From Bacteroidota bacterium (GTDB lineage Bacteria; Bacteroidota; Bacteroidia; Chitinophagales; Chitinophagaceae), in NCBI GenBank assembly GCA_013288745.1, contig JABDBG010000004.1:1-42430 (forward strand): a DNA stretch of 42,430 nt. Direction: 5' to 3'. The notes beneath the pieces were generated by a model. The model did not search any database. It saw nothing but the letters and a program-made list of their open reading frames with translations, and had not been told where the DNA came from. A program made the position numbers and the translations under genes. Below, in pieces: positions 26,426 through 35,081 of this stretch; the stretch's first letter is position 1, and every line of letters begins with the position of its first letter.

Positions 26426-27607
26426 CTAAAAAATATTCTCAATAACAATAGCAGAAGCCCCTCCACCACCATTACAAATTCCGGCAGCACCATAACGTGC
26501 ATTATTCGCTTTCAAAACATTGATCAACGTAACAACGATACGTGCACCACTACAACCAAGCGGATGACCAATAGAAACCGCACCGCCATGTACATTTACT
26601 TTAGAAGGATCTAAATGCATGCGTTTACTATTTTCAATACCAACAACTGCAAAAGCTTCATTCAGTTCCCAATAAGAAATATCAGACATCTGCAAACCCG
26701 TTTTAGCAACGGCTTTCGGCACAGCAATCGATGGAGTAGTAGTGAACCATTCCGGAGCCTGCTCCGCATCAGCATAAGAAATAATTTTTGCAATAGGTTT
26801 TAAACCTAGCGATTCCATTTTTTCTTTGCTCATTAAAACCAATGCAGCAGCACCATCATTCATGGTAGAAGCATTGGCTGCTGTAACCGAACCATCTTTT
26901 ATAAAAGCAGATTTTAACTCCGGGATCTTATCAAACTTTACATTAAAAGGTTCTTCATCTTTTGAAAATAAAACAGGGCCGCCTTTACGTTGCGGAATAG
27001 ATACCGGTATAATTTCGTTATCAAATTTTCCTGAGTTAATTGCAGCCTGACTGCGTTTATAACTTTCAATAGCAAATGCATCCTGATCTTCTCTACTAAC
27101 GCCACAGCTTGAAGCACAAAGCTCTGCAGCATTACCCATTGCTTTGCCATCATACACATCCGTTAAACCATCCTTTGCTAATCCATCAATGAATTGTGTG
27201 TTGCCGTATTTATTACCCCACCGCATGCTATCAGCGTAGAAAGGAACATTGCTCATACTTTCCATACCACCTGCTACAACAATGCTGGCATCGCCCAAAG
27301 CAATGCTTTGGGCAGCTTGTGTAATAGCTTTCATTCCTGAAGCGCAGACCTTATTGATTGTAGTACAATTTACTTCGTTAGGTAAACCAGCAAATTTAGC
27401 CGCTTGCCTTGCAGGTGCTTGTCCGAGATTGGCCTGTAATACACATCCCATTAAAACATCTTCTACTTGTTCGGGGTGAATACCTGCTTTTTCAACAGCG
27501 CCTTTAATAGCGATCGCGCCTAATGTAGTAGCCGAAAGATCTTTTAATGAACCTCCGAAACTTCCAATAGGCGTACGAACTGCTGAGACAATATATACTT
27601 CTTGCAT
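26426..27607 (-). CDS. Acetyl-CoA C-acetyltransferase (thiolase II)
   Basis: Condenses two acetyl-CoA or cleaves acetoacetyl-CoA. 393 residues, standard length. The acyl-accepting cysteine is in NKVCASGMKAI, the histidine region is WELNEAFAV, GGAVSIGHPLGCSGAR follows, and the second catalytic cysteine is in GICNGGGGASAIVIE. SAVRTPIGSFGGSLKDL is the typical start. Whether it serves fatty acid degradation, ketone use or biosynthesis is not told by the neighbours. A long gap with repeats follows downstream. Confidence 0.93.
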   Translation of the reverse strand: MQEVYIVSAVRTPIGSFGGSLKDLSATTLGAIAIKGAVEKAGIHPEQVEDVLMGCVLQANLGQAPARQAAKFAGLPNEVNCTTINKVCASGMKAITQAAQSIALGDASIVVAGGMESMSNVPFYADSMRWGNKYGNTQFIDGLAKDGLTDVYDGKAMGNAAELCASSCGVSREDQDAFAIESYKRSQAAINSGKFDNEIIPVSIPQRKGGPVLFSKDEEPFNVKFDKIPELKSAFIKDGSVTAANASTMNDGAAALVLMSKEKMESLGLKPIAKIISYADAEQAPEWFTTTPSIAVPKAVAKTGLQMSDISYWELNEAFAVVGIENSKRMHLDPSKVNVHGGAVSIGHPLGCSGARIVVTLINVLKANNARYGAAGICNGGGGASAIVIENIF

Positions 27608-27647
27608 ATAGCTTTATTTATGCTACTAAGTTACTAAATGTTAGGGT

Positions 27648-27678
27648 ATGTACGATGTTGGATGTACGACGTACAAGG
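27648..27678. repeat. Intergenic word repeat, GTACGAT family
   Basis: ATGTACGATGTTGG and ATGTACGACGTACAAGG repeat the words seen in the hemF-hemB gap (4911-4943). The 18 or so bases ACGATGTT(G/T)GATGTACGA are shared. Confidence 0.6.
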
Positions 27679-27737
27679 TAAGAAGAAATTCAAGTTTTGG
27701 GTTTTGCCTTTTTGTATTTTGGAATTTATGCGAGCAT

Positions 27738-27767
27738 AAAAAAATCCCTCACAAAAATGTGAGGGAT
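27738..27767 (-). terminator. Terminator of the RRM protein gene
   Basis: On the minus strand ATCCCTCACA-TTTT-TGTGAGGGAT is a perfect 10-bp stem followed by T7, 24 bases after the stop of the RNA-binding protein gene. Confidence 0.92.
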
Positions 27768-27791
27768 CAATATAGTGTGTATCAAAAGATA

Positions 27792-28238
27792 TTAATAATC
27801 TCTTCCTCCGCCACCGCCAGAACCGTATCCGCCGCCGCTTCTACCGCCACCGCTTCCACCACTTCTGCCGCCGCCGTAACCGCCGCTGCTTCTACCGCCA
27901 CCGCCGCCGTAGCCACCGCTACCGCCGCTTTTCTTGTAGCCACCGCCAGAACCGTATCCGCCGCCACTTTTCTTGTAGCCGCCGCCTTCACCTTCTTGAC
28001 GAGGTTGTGATTCGTTAACGATTAGTTTACGACCTTGCACTTCTGTTTCGTTTAGGCCGGCGATAGCTGCTTTCGCTGCTTCTGCGTCGTCCATTTCAAC
28101 AAAACCGAAACCTTTGCTACGGCCATTCATTTTGTCTTTCAAAATTTTAGCACTACCTACGGTACCAAATTGAGTAAAGAGATTGCTTAAGTCCTCGTCG
28201 GTCATTGTCCAACTTAGATTTCCTACGTAAATGTTCAT
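27792..28238 (-). CDS. RNA-binding protein, single RRM with glycine-rich tail
   Basis: 148 residues. An RRM fold (1-80) has RNP2 IYVGNL at residues 3-8 and RNP1 KGFGFVEM near 43-50. Then comes a glycine-rich tail (about 88-148) of GGYKKSGG, GGGYGSGG and GGRSGG units ending GGRDY. Such short RRM proteins are common in Bacteroidota and cyanobacteria, where they are abundant and often cold-induced; they bind RNA without strong sequence preference. The tail DNA is a G+C-rich near-repeat (27806-27980), unlike the rest of the window, and may vary in length. Strong promoter, long leader and strong terminator suggest high expression. Confidence 0.9.
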   Translation of the reverse strand: MNIYVGNLSWTMTDEDLSNLFTQFGTVGSAKILKDKMNGRSKGFGFVEMDDAEAAKAAIAGLNETEVQGRKLIVNESQPRQEGEGGGYKKSGGGYGSGGGYKKSGGSGGYGGGGGRSSGGYGGGRSGGSGGGRSGGGYGSGGGGGRDY

Positions 28239-28354
28239 TGTATAAACTTTTTAAATTAAAAAAAAACCATAATGACTAGTTTGCTACAATGAACTGAAAA
28301 TGGACTTAAAACAAAAGCTTACATCAGCCAAAAGCGAAATACTAAAACATTAGA
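28239..28354 (-). other. Long 5' leader of the RRM protein gene
   Basis: About 115 bases lie between the predicted start of transcription and the ATG. The last 30 bases are nearly pure A/T. Long leaders are common for cold-shock genes, but no cold-box motif was recognised. Confidence 0.4.
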
Positions 28355-28360
28355 GCATTA

Positions 28361-28390
28361 CAAATGTACTGTTTTTATTGAAAAACCAAA
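28361..28390 (-). promoter_or_regulatory. Promoter of the RRM protein gene
   Basis: On the minus strand TTTG (28390-28387), 18 bases, TACATTTG (28368-28361): one of the best two-part promoters in the window. Confidence 0.72.
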
Positions 28391-28494
28391 AAATTGTTGA
28401 AAACTCTAAAAATTCTTTCCAGTTAAGGCTTTTAAGCGATATATATTCTATTTTTTTAATAAGAAATCGCCTTAAAATACAAGTGAATTTCAAA

Positions 28495-29859
28495 CTACAT
28501 TTCAGTAAAGTGCTTATGGAAATAAGGAATGGTTTCAATGCCTTTATAAAAATTCTCGAGATTGAACTTTTCATTGGGGCTATGTAAATTATCACTGTCT
28601 AATCCAAAACCCATAAAAACGATCTTGATCCCCAACTCTTTTTCAAATAAGGCACAGATAGGAATGCTTCCGCCCCCACGAACCGGGATAGCTTCTTTTG
28701 CGAATGTATCTTTGATAGCTGCCGCCGCCGCTTTATATGCTTTGCTATCGATCGGTGTCATATAAGGCTCTCCGCCGTGATGTTCAAATGAACTAACGGT
28801 AACGTATGGTGGCGCTATCTTTTTAAAATGTTCCAATAGCATAGCCGTTATTTTTTCTGATGATTGATTAGGCACCAATCTCGCAGAAATTTTGGCAGAC
28901 GCTTTCGAAGGCAATACAGTCTTTGCACCTTCGCCCTGGTAGCCGCCCCAAATACCGTTCAGCTCTAATGTTGGTCTGATACCGGTTCTTTCATTTGTTG
29001 TAAATCCTTTTTCGCCCCAGAGTTCTTTCACACCAAGATCTTGTTCATATTCTTTTTCGTCATAAGGAGCCGCGGCCATTAATTTTCTTTCTTCTGGAGT
29101 GGCTACCACTACATCATCATAAAAACCGGGGATAGTAATATGGTTATTTTCATCATGACAACTAGCGATCATTTTTGCGAGTACGGTTATCGGGTTAGCT
29201 ACTGCGCCGCCATACACACCACTGTGCAAATCACGGTTAGGTCCTGTGATCTCAATTTCGATATAACTTAATCCGCGTACACCAATATCGATACTTGGGG
29301 TATCCAGACTGATCATAGAACTATCACTTATCAAAACACAATCAGCTTTTAGAAGGTCTTTATGAGTTGAAACAAATTTTCCAAGATTAGGAGAACCGAT
29401 CTCTTCTTCACCTTCGATGCAAAATTTAATATTGTTGTTGAGGGTATTTGTTTTTACTAAAATTTCTAACGCTTTTATGTGCATGTATACCTGACCTTTA
29501 TCATCGCAAGCACCACGGGCAAATATTTTTCCTTCTTTAATAACCGGATCAAATGGGCCGCTGTGCCATAGTTCCAATGGTTCAGCAGGTTGTACATCAT
29601 AATGGCCGTAAACTAAAACTGTTGGTTTAGCAGGATCGATAATTTTTTCGCCAAAAATTATCGGATGGCCAAGCGTTGGATATATTTCTACTTTATCAGC
29701 ACCGGCTTCTAACAATCTTTGTTTTACAGCTTCTGCACAAGTGAGCATGTCTGCTTTATTTTCAGTCTTGGCACTAATACTCGGTATGCGCAACAGATCT
29801 AACAATTCGTTTAAAAAACGGTCCTTATTTTTTTCCTGATAATCTTTCCAAACCTGCAT
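28495..29859 (-). CDS. M20 family dipeptidase
   Basis: A di-zinc aminoacyl peptidase acting in the cytosol on dipeptides (CNDP/carnosinase-like branch). About 454 residues from the ATG at 29859 (MQVWKDYQEKNKDRFL); the frame extends to 29910 but the extra 17 residues lie in repeat sequence. Metal-site segments: VYGHYDVQPAEPLELWHSGP, RGACDDKGQVYMHIKA, EGEEEIGSPNL with the catalytic glutamate, SDSSM and the C-terminal HSPNEKFNL. The lid domain has LHSGVYGGAVANP and RGGGSIPICA. Its substrate is unspecified. Confidence 0.92.
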   Translation of the reverse strand: MQVWKDYQEKNKDRFLNELLDLLRIPSISAKTENKADMLTCAEAVKQRLLEAGADKVEIYPTLGHPIIFGEKIIDPAKPTVLVYGHYDVQPAEPLELWHSGPFDPVIKEGKIFARGACDDKGQVYMHIKALEILVKTNTLNNNIKFCIEGEEEIGSPNLGKFVSTHKDLLKADCVLISDSSMISLDTPSIDIGVRGLSYIEIEITGPNRDLHSGVYGGAVANPITVLAKMIASCHDENNHITIPGFYDDVVVATPEERKLMAAAPYDEKEYEQDLGVKELWGEKGFTTNERTGIRPTLELNGIWGGYQGEGAKTVLPSKASAKISARLVPNQSSEKITAMLLEHFKKIAPPYVTVSSFEHHGGEPYMTPIDSKAYKAAAAAIKDTFAKEAIPVRGGGSIPICALFEKELGIKIVFMGFGLDSDNLHSPNEKFNLENFYKGIETIPYFHKHFTEM

Positions 29860-29900
29860 AATGATGTTTAATTGAGCTGTGAAAATAATGCAATTATGAG

Positions 29901-29977
29901 CTAAACGCAAAACGCTTAATGCTTAACGCTTAATACTGTATTTGCATTTTGCGTTTTACATTAAGCGTTTAGCGTTC
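29901..29977. repeat. Intergenic word repeat, GCTTAACGC family, hairpin
   Basis: The left arm AACGCAAAACGCTTAATG and its loose complement on the right (CATTAAGCGTTTAGCGTT) flank the core AATAC-T-GTATT. The words (GCTTAATGC, GCTTAACGC) are those of 11364-11444. The pattern runs on into the last codons of the superoxide dismutase gene (GCGCAAAGCGCG). Confidence 0.7.
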
Positions 29978-29982
29978 AGGCA

Positions 29983-30735
29983 TTACGCGCTTTGCGCAAA
30001 ACGCTCATTCACATAACCCCAGTTCAATACTTTCCAGAAATTAGTTACATAATCTGCTCTAACATTACGGTATTTAAGATAGTAAGCATGTTCCCAAACA
30101 TCCAATCCAAATAAAGGAAATCCTTTTACGTCAGAAATATCCATCATAGTATTATCCTGATTAGGTGTAGAAGTAACCACTAATTTTTTTTCAGGAGTTA
30201 CGATCAGCCATGCCCAACCACTACCGAATCTTGTTTTAGCCAACTCGTTGAATTGTTTTTGTAAAGCATCCAGTGAGCCAAAACTTGTTGTGATGGCGGC
30301 CGATAAAGCAGCACTTGGCTGTGTTGTAGTACTGGCAGATAAAACTTTCCAAAATAATTCATGGTTATAATGTCCGCCGCCATTATTGCGCACTTTCATA
30401 GAATATTTAGAAACTTTAGCTAATACATCTTCTACAGATCCTGTTGCATCAATACCTTCTGCAGCAGCAGCTTCTTTCAAATTTTTGCTATATGCGGCAG
30501 CGTGTTTAGTGTAATGTATTTGCATTGTTTCTGCATCAATATTTGGTTCTAATGCGTTGAATGCATAAGCCAATGGTGTTTGATCAAAACCTGTTTTAAA
30601 TGCAGGAGGTGGCGGCGGCACTTTTGATTTCGAAGTAAAAGATAATAATGATCCGATAACAGGAAGAGCGAACATGCCGCCAATACCGGCCTTTGTTGCG
30701 TCGCCAATAAAATTCCTTCTTGATGATGGTTTCAT
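29983..30735 (-). CDS. Superoxide dismutase (Fe/Mn), Tat-exported
   Basis: Dismutes superoxide. 250 residues. A twin-arginine signal, SSRRNFIGDATKAG, followed by a hydrophobic stretch (GGMFALPVIGSLL) directs folded, metal-loaded enzyme to the periplasm. The mature domain has the family metal ligands: H in MQIHYTKHAAAY, H in GGHYNHELFW, and D and H in LDVWEHAYYLKY. QNDYV-like RADYVTNFWKVLNW closes it. Residues around FGSGWAWLIV do not settle Fe versus Mn. The last codons fall in the GCTTAACGC word repeat, so the C-terminal tail may have changed with it. Confidence 0.93.
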   Translation of the reverse strand: MKPSSRRNFIGDATKAGIGGMFALPVIGSLLSFTSKSKVPPPPPAFKTGFDQTPLAYAFNALEPNIDAETMQIHYTKHAAAYSKNLKEAAAAEGIDATGSVEDVLAKVSKYSMKVRNNGGGHYNHELFWKVLSASTTTQPSAALSAAITTSFGSLDALQKQFNELAKTRFGSGWAWLIVTPEKKLVVTSTPNQDNTMMDISDVKGFPLFGLDVWEHAYYLKYRNVRADYVTNFWKVLNWGYVNERFAQSA

Positions 30736-30769
30736 AATAAATGTTTTTTAGATTTTAAATGTAGTAAAA

Positions 30770-32206
30770 CTATTTCTTGTTCAGAAGATTAGTATACGCA
30801 AGTTGCACTTTTCGGAACATGCGTGTGTAAAACTCTTTGTTAAATAATTGAGAATCATGCATGGCTTTGTAAGTAAGAAATGCGCCAACAGGACTTAAGA
30901 TAATTACGGAGAACCACATACCGAAGTATGCGGGCCATACATCTTCTTTTACAAATTTTTCTCCAAATACATTTAATAGATAGAATAATAGAAAGAATAT
31001 AATAGCTACCAGCAAAGGCATACCAAGTCCGCCTTTACGAATGATAGAGCCAAGTGGCGCCCCTATAAAAAATAATACAAGGCAGGCCGCTGATAAAGAA
31101 AATCTACGGTGCCATTCAATATCAACATTGCGTATCTGTTCTTTTCGGTCTTTGATATTATCTGCGGTAAATTGATACGTATTTTTAATGTTTTCAGTTA
31201 TGCTATATGCCGCAGAATAAATACCTGTTTTGGCAGAGTCCGGCAACAGGTCTGAAAATTTTCTCTTTTTTGTAGTAGGGATGACAGCCACTTTTTTCCA
31301 AATGCTATCAGGAATATTGCTAAAGTGAAGCTGCACTAAAGATTGATTGAATGTTCTTTTTTTAAGACTATCATTTTCCTTTACAAGAGAGTCTCTCGTG
31401 TAATTCAATTCGTGGACACTAAAAGATTTCTGGTCTTTTTTAAAAGCGCTGTCTGATGTATTCATCATGCTTAGAGAAGACAGGTCTATCAATTTTTTAT
31501 ATTCTTTAAAATTCATTTGCGTAAACTCGGTCGCAGTATCATACACGTTACCTGTCTCCTGATATCGTACGCCATTCTGTAAAGTGAATTCTAAAAATTG
31601 TTTATCGTCAGAGGTTGTCATAACTCCTTTTTCTGCAAGGATAGTATTATCCTGGAGTGGATTATTTTGTTCGTAGATGATAACATTGTGTATGGTTTTT
31701 CCATCAGGGTCCTTTTTGCCAACCTTAATGGCGAAGCCGTTGATATGTGTAAAAAAGGTACCTTCTTTTAGATCTAGCGCAGGTTTTTTATAAACGATAT
31801 CATAGTATAATGTTTTGAATTTAAAATTAGAATAGGGTATTACATAATTGGCAAACAAAAAAGTAACACCGCACAATAATATTGATACCCAGATCAATGG
31901 CCGCATAAAACGCAGTAACGATATGCCGGAAGATTTTATGGCCACTAATTCAAATCGCTCACCCAGATTTCCAAAAGTCATGATGGAGGAGATAAGAATA
32001 GCAATAGGCATTGCAAGTGTTAATAATTCCGCACTTGCCAGCGCCACAAATTTCATGATGGTAATAAAATCAAGTCCTTTACCTACTAGATCATCTACAT
32101 ATTTCCACAGTATTTGCAGCATCAATACAAATAAGCTGATAAAAAAAGTAACAGCAAAAGGTCCCAGAAAGGTTTTAAGGATAAGCGTATCTAATTTCTT
32201 TATCAT
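30770..32206 (-). CDS. LptF/LptG family permease (YjgP/YjgQ)
   Basis: Inner-membrane subunit of the lipopolysaccharide extractor (LptB2FG), which drives LPS across the periplasm. 478 residues. The N-terminus KKLDTLILKTFLGPFAVTFF plus helices 1-3, a large periplasmic beta-jellyroll-like domain (about 115-360) and three C-terminal helices (SLSAACLVLFFIGAPLGSII onward) are typical. Bacteroidota proteins have the longer periplasmic part seen here. Which of LptF or LptG it is cannot be decided without comparison. It is a single gene, with no lpt neighbours. Confidence 0.9.
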   Translation of the reverse strand: MIKKLDTLILKTFLGPFAVTFFISLFVLMLQILWKYVDDLVGKGLDFITIMKFVALASAELLTLAMPIAILISSIMTFGNLGERFELVAIKSSGISLLRFMRPLIWVSILLCGVTFLFANYVIPYSNFKFKTLYYDIVYKKPALDLKEGTFFTHINGFAIKVGKKDPDGKTIHNVIIYEQNNPLQDNTILAEKGVMTTSDDKQFLEFTLQNGVRYQETGNVYDTATEFTQMNFKEYKKLIDLSSLSMMNTSDSAFKKDQKSFSVHELNYTRDSLVKENDSLKKRTFNQSLVQLHFSNIPDSIWKKVAVIPTTKKRKFSDLLPDSAKTGIYSAAYSITENIKNTYQFTADNIKDRKEQIRNVDIEWHRRFSLSAACLVLFFIGAPLGSIIRKGGLGMPLLVAIIFFLLFYLLNVFGEKFVKEDVWPAYFGMWFSVIILSPVGAFLTYKAMHDSQLFNKEFYTRMFRKVQLAYTNLLNKK

Positions 32207-32265
32207 ACCGGTAAGGCAAATCGAGGCGCCTGCTAAAAGTTTTAATTAATTACTTAATTTTCAAC

Positions 32266-32880
32266 ATGGTTGAAAAAGTAAAAATAACTCTTTCTGACAA
32301 AGAACAGGAATTGGTTGGTAATACTGATTGGATTTTAACGAAATATGCGATTATTCAGAAAGTGTATACGCTATTTGGGGAGTTGCTTGTGCCAATGCAA
32401 CAAGTTATTGCCGATGAAAAGACCCATTTGCCTGAGGTTATAAACAGTAATTATCCTAAAATATCCAAAGGCGAAAATTACCGCGGTCTTCCTTATGTAA
32501 TGCTTGATTATCCCCGTTGTTTTGAGAAAGACAATACATTAGCTATCCGAACATTTTTTTGGTGGGGTAATTTCTTCAGCATTAACCTGCAATTATCAGG
32601 CAAACACAAAGAAAATGCTATACCAGCCTTACTGAATAATTTCCAGGTGCTTTATGAAGGTGGCTATGCTATTTGTATTTCGACAGACCCCTGGCAACAT
32701 CATTTCGAAGAAGATAACTATGTGCCACTAAAAAATTACACACCAGATAGTTTTAGTGAAGTATTGTACGGCAAAGATTTTTTAAAGATAGCCAAAAGTA
32801 TACCTGTACAGCATTGGAATGAAGTGCCGCTTTTTGTAGAACAGTCTTTTACAGAATTGATTAAATTACTGAGGAGTTAA
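32266..32880 (+). CDS. Conserved-looking protein of unknown function
   Basis: 204 residues, soluble, no signal peptide. I do not recognise the family. It is rich in aromatic residues (IRTFFWWGNFFSINLQL, DPWQHHFEEDNYVPL) and has a PRCFEKDN segment. It starts 59 bases from the divergent lptF/G-type gene and its stop codon interlocks with that of the convergent START-like gene (shared TTAA, 32877-32880). Codon use looks like the neighbours, so it is probably real. Confidence 0.7.
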   Translation: MVEKVKITLSDKEQELVGNTDWILTKYAIIQKVYTLFGELLVPMQQVIADEKTHLPEVINSNYPKISKGENYRGLPYVMLDYPRCFEKDNTLAIRTFFWWGNFFSINLQLSGKHKENAIPALLNNFQVLYEGGYAICISTDPWQHHFEEDNYVPLKNYTPDSFSEVLYGKDFLKIAKSIPVQHWNEVPLFVEQSFTELIKLLRS

Positions 32881-33254
32881 TTACCTAAACGGTGAAACAG
32901 GTCCTTAACCTGGTATTCCCATAATTGGCTTGAATCTTTTAGGTCTTTTTTATCAGCAAAATCTTTCACCACCAAAATTGTTTGATTCGTTACTTCAGAT
33001 TTTTCAATGCTAAATTCAAAGTACTCACCCTTAGGCATATGCGACCAATGAAAACGAATAAATTTATCTTCTTCTTTTTCTAAAACTTCTGCTGTTTCGT
33101 CAGAACCATTCCAGGAAAAACTAAAAACGCCATCTCTCTCATCAACCTTATCTGCAAACCATTCCTGCAATCCTGCAGGGGTACTTAAAAACTCATATAG
33201 AATTCCGGGAGAACAGCGTACGGGATATTCTAATGTATATAATGCTTTCTTCAT
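32877..33254 (-). CDS. START-like (SRPBCC/AHSA1-type) domain protein
   Basis: 125 residues forming a single helix-grip domain. It opens with the strand YTLEYPVRCSPGILYEFLST, then GLQEWFADKV, a beta-rich middle (FSFSWNGSDETAEVLEKEE) and a long final helix. Such proteins bind small hydrophobic ligands or assist chaperones; no specific role can be given. It ends by sharing TTAA with the stop of the unknown gene on the other strand. Confidence 0.8.
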   Translation of the reverse strand: MKKALYTLEYPVRCSPGILYEFLSTPAGLQEWFADKVDERDGVFSFSWNGSDETAEVLEKEEDKFIRFHWSHMPKGEYFEFSIEKSEVTNQTILVVKDFADKKDLKDSSQLWEYQVKDLFHRLGN

Positions 33255-33614
33255 TCAATTATTTTAAAAAAACCTCTAGGATGGTGCAATAATAACAAAA
33301 TAATCAAGGCAACAAAATAATTTGGTAACTATTTTTTGTTAACAAATGCGCACAAATTAATTATGCCTTCATATTCCCGTTTTTTAATAAACGCAAAACG
33401 GATACAGCCAGGTTTTTCCAGCTGCAGTACTAATACTACCATACGATAGCTAAAAGACCGTTAGTGGCTCTTTTCATCAATAAAGAAAACAAGAATAAAC
33501 TAACAATTTAGCCTGATTGTTGCCAATTAATAGGAGCCGAGAAGATTTCTTACATTTGCAATCTTGTTAATAAAGCGACTTTTTTGTTTACAATAATTTC
33601 CAATTGATATAAAT
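33255..33614. other. Intergenic region ahead of ffh
   Basis: 360 bases. The only firm signals are a TACATTTG element (33551-33558), a CCGTTTT/AAAACGG hairpin (33377-33401) without a T run, and a short palindrome TTGTTAACAA near 33337. I looked for an SRP RNA beside ffh and do not see one. Confidence 0.5.
33551..33558 (+). promoter_or_regulatory. -7 promoter element for ffh
   Basis: TACATTTG, about 57 bases before the ffh ATG. The nearest TTG upstream (33520) is further than the usual spacing. Confidence 0.45.
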
Positions 33615-34937
33615 ATGTTCAACTCTTTAAGTGAAAAGTTAGAAACTGCGTTTAAGAACCTGAAAGGACAGGCCAGGATCACTGAATTAAATGTTGCCAA
33701 TACCGTAAAAGATATTCGCCGTGCATTGGTAGATGCCGATGTGAACTATAAAATTGCCAAAGAATTTACCGATACGATAAAAGAAAAAGCAGTAGGAGAA
33801 AAAGTGTTGACTGCAGTAAGCCCGGGCCAGTTAATGGTTAAAATAGTTCAGGACCAATTAACTGAACTAATGGGTGGAAATGAAAGTGAATTTAACCTTA
33901 CAGGAAACCCCGCGATTATTTTGATCGCAGGCTTACAAGGTAGTGGTAAAACCACTTTCAGTGGCAAGCTGGCTAATTATCTTAAAACCAAAAAAGGCAA
34001 ATCTCCTTTATTAGTAGCGGCAGATATTTACAGGCCGGCGGCGATAGATCAGCTGGAAGTGTTAGGCGGACAAATCGGCGTGGATGTGTACAGCGAAAGA
34101 GAAAATAAAAATGCCGTTTCGATCGTACAGAATGCTATTAAAGAAGCAAAAACAAAAAATAAAAATGTCATCATTATTGATACTGCCGGCCGTTTAGCAG
34201 TAGATGAAGTGATGATGAATGAAGTAGCCGCTATAAAAGCTGCCATCAATCCACAGGAAATATTATTTGTAGTAGATAGCATGACCGGTCAGGATGCAGT
34301 GAATACGGCTGCTGCTTTTAACGAAAGACTTGATTTTAGTGGGGTTGTACTAACAAAGTTAGATGGCGATACAAGAGGTGGGGCTGCATTGTCTATCAAA
34401 TACACCGTAAAAAAACCGATAAAGTTTATCAGCAGTGGTGAAAAGATGGATACGCTGGATGTGTTTTATCCGGATAGGATGGCACAGCGTATTTTGGGTA
34501 TGGGTGATATTGTTAGTTTGGTAGAAAAAGCCCAGGAACAATTTAACGAAGCAGAAGCTGCGAAGCTTGAGAAGAAGATCCGTAAAAATCAATTTGATTT
34601 TGAAGATTTTAAAACACAGCTACAGCAGATAAAAAAAATGGGGAACATCAAGGACCTGATGGGTATGATACCCGGCGTTGGTAAACAAATAAAAGACGTT
34701 GATATAAATGACGATGCGTTCAAAGGAATAGAAGCATTGATCAATTCCATGACAGTTGAAGAACGCCGCAATCCGGACCTTATCAACCCAAGCCGTAAAA
34801 ACCGTATTGCAAAAGGAAGTGGAAAAGATCTTGCCGAATTGAACCAGTTCTTAAAACAATTCGAACAAATGAAAAGCATGATGAAGATGATGAACAAAAT
34901 GCCAATGGGTAAAATGCCCGGCATGATGAAAAGATAA
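33615..34937 (+). CDS. ffh: Signal recognition particle GTPase (Ffh/SRP54)
   Basis: Binds signal sequences at the ribosome and, with SRP RNA and FtsY, delivers membrane proteins to the translocon. 440 residues. N domain from 1 (MFNSLSEKLETAFKNLKGQ); G domain with GLQGSGKTTFSGKLA (G1), DTAGRL (G3), TKLDGDTRGGAALS (G4 and closing loop); M domain from about 300 with GMGDIVSLVEKAQ and MGNIKDLMGMIPGVGK. The end is methionine-rich (MKSMMKMMNKMPMGKMP), forming the signal-sequence groove. A terminator follows. Confidence 0.97.
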   Translation: MFNSLSEKLETAFKNLKGQARITELNVANTVKDIRRALVDADVNYKIAKEFTDTIKEKAVGEKVLTAVSPGQLMVKIVQDQLTELMGGNESEFNLTGNPAIILIAGLQGSGKTTFSGKLANYLKTKKGKSPLLVAADIYRPAAIDQLEVLGGQIGVDVYSERENKNAVSIVQNAIKEAKTKNKNVIIIDTAGRLAVDEVMMNEVAAIKAAINPQEILFVVDSMTGQDAVNTAAAFNERLDFSGVVLTKLDGDTRGGAALSIKYTVKKPIKFISSGEKMDTLDVFYPDRMAQRILGMGDIVSLVEKAQEQFNEAEAAKLEKKIRKNQFDFEDFKTQLQQIKKMGNIKDLMGMIPGVGKQIKDVDINDDAFKGIEALINSMTVEERRNPDLINPSRKNRIAKGSGKDLAELNQFLKQFEQMKSMMKMMNKMPMGKMPGMMKR

Positions 34938-34963
34938 GCAGGTAATAATCAACACATTATTGA

Positions 34964-34997
34964 ATACTGCAGGCATTGTACCTGCAGTATTTTTTTG
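34964..34997 (+). terminator. Terminator of ffh
   Basis: ATACTGCAGG and CCTGCAGTAT pair perfectly around CATTGTA, followed by T7. Confidence 0.93.
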
Positions 34998-35046
34998 CCT
35001 AATTGCCTGATAAGCAACCATAATAGAGATTCTTACGTATTAGTAT

Positions 35047-35054
35047 TAAATTTG
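35047..35054 (+). promoter_or_regulatory. -7 promoter element for the ECF sigma gene
   Basis: TAAATTTG, about 28 bases before the proposed TTG start; supports that start. No clear -33. Confidence 0.4.
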
Positions 35055-35081
35055 GGAAGACTATCATAAAAAGTATAGATT

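Noticed and set aside
27648..28010. A 120-codon plus-strand frame rich in Ala/Thr
   Set aside because: It is the opposite-strand shadow of the glycine-rich tail of the RRM protein gene; its composition follows from that repeat.
33255..33614. SRP RNA gene next to ffh
   Set aside because: No hairpin with the conserved GGAA-type tetraloop arm could be found.
34589..34924. A 111-codon minus-strand frame over ffh
   Set aside because: Shadow of the methionine-rich M domain; ffh itself is certain.
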